From NCBI RefSeq assembly GCF_963675165.1, contig NC_087388.1:2954800-3018799 (forward strand): DNA of 64,000 bases, in the 5' to 3' direction. Source of the DNA: Halichondria panicea. Taxonomy: Eukaryota; Porifera; Demospongiae; Suberitida; Halichondriidae. Under the pieces are notes generated by a model. That model saw only the letters and a program-made list of their open reading frames with translations, was not told where the DNA came from and made no database searches. The position numbers and the translations under genes are program-made. Below are positions 63,601 to 64,000 of the stretch, piece after piece. Every line of letters starts with the position of its first letter. Position 1 is the first letter of the stretch.

Positions 63601-64000
63601 AAGACCAAATGGGAATGAGCAAGTCTAAGATAATGACGTTTGGGAACTTGCAAAATCCTGTATATATATATATACATACAATTATTACGGTAATTACCAT
63701 ACGTTATTGTATGAAGGCACAGCTATCGGTTTCTGCGTCAAGCTAAAAAATACCACATGGTACCTACATGTACATCAAGACTGTAGTAAAGAAACTCAAG
63801 TCGCAACAAGAGATATCGTAGCTATTATAAGTCACAAGTCTGAAGAGAGTTTTTAAGACTATGATGAACGACATTAGCGAACACATGCAACTCAGCAAAA
63901 AAATTAGCAACCCAACAGCAGCAACATACAGCAAGTAATCCAAGCTGCTCTCACCCTACCTCCGACACATCATACTATAATTATAACCCATGGCCACCAA
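63601..64000. other. Right end of window, no gene seen
   Basis: A TA run at 63660-63675 and AT-rich DNA. No coding sequence or transposon end is recognised. Confidence 0.4.

Overview
This is a eukaryotic, very probably animal, window. Its host genes are cut by many short GT–AG introns whose phases can be followed exon by exon. Two genes, RELCH and AKTIP, encode animal vesicle-traffic proteins. The DNA between exons is AT-rich and crowded with small inverted-repeat transposons and old animal transposons (DIRS, Tc1/mariner, pogo, THAP/P, Harbinger, integrase plus Ulp1 plus PHD). A sponge, probably a demosponge, fits best: an exonised piece of 28S rRNA looks sponge-like and the transposon mix resembles sponge and cnidarian genomes. 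The species is an inference.

Layout. (1) 0.3-5.9 kb, minus: the N-terminal 60% or so of RELCH, running off the left edge. (2) 5.9-11.0 kb: no host gene; palindromic and fold-back repeats and a hAT-like element. (3) 11.0-13.3 kb, plus: a five-exon glycine N-acyltransferase-like gene whose first exon contains a fragment of the 28S rRNA 5' end. (4) 13.6-48.3 kb, minus: one 16-exon gene for a hydantoinase/oxoprolinase fused to DUF917 (about 1048 residues). All exon phases agree. Its intron 13 is about 25.2 kb and acts as a transposon depot: LINE remnant, THAP/Harbinger remnant, a 3.5-kb satellite, a nearly intact DIRS-like tyrosine-recombinase retrotransposon, pogo and Tc1 remnants, and a 6.6-kb region bounded by perfect inverted repeats that holds a multi-exon gag-like gene. 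(5) 48.4-50.4 kb, plus: a complete seven-exon AKTIP/FTS gene, divergent from the hydantoinase gene with 149 bp between start codons. (6) 50.4-64 kb: a CACGTG-rich fold-back element, an inverted-repeat-bounded region with integrase, Ulp1-like protease and PHD remnants, a P-element/THAP remnant and a copia remnant.

RELCH and AKTIP are both endosome-traffic proteins but lie 43 kb apart and nothing shows they are linked. The GNAT-fold enzyme and the hydantoinase-DUF917 enzyme are both small-molecule metabolic enzymes with convergent 3' ends about 330 bp apart. Strongest leads: the 25-kb intron joining phase-matched exons, the fused hydantoinase-DUF917 gene in an animal, the 28S-derived coding segment, a 67-bp near-perfect palindrome with 9-bp flanking repeats, and two large inverted-repeat-bounded regions with protease/PHD or gag-like genes. 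Homology calls come from recognising protein patterns by eye; no database search was run.
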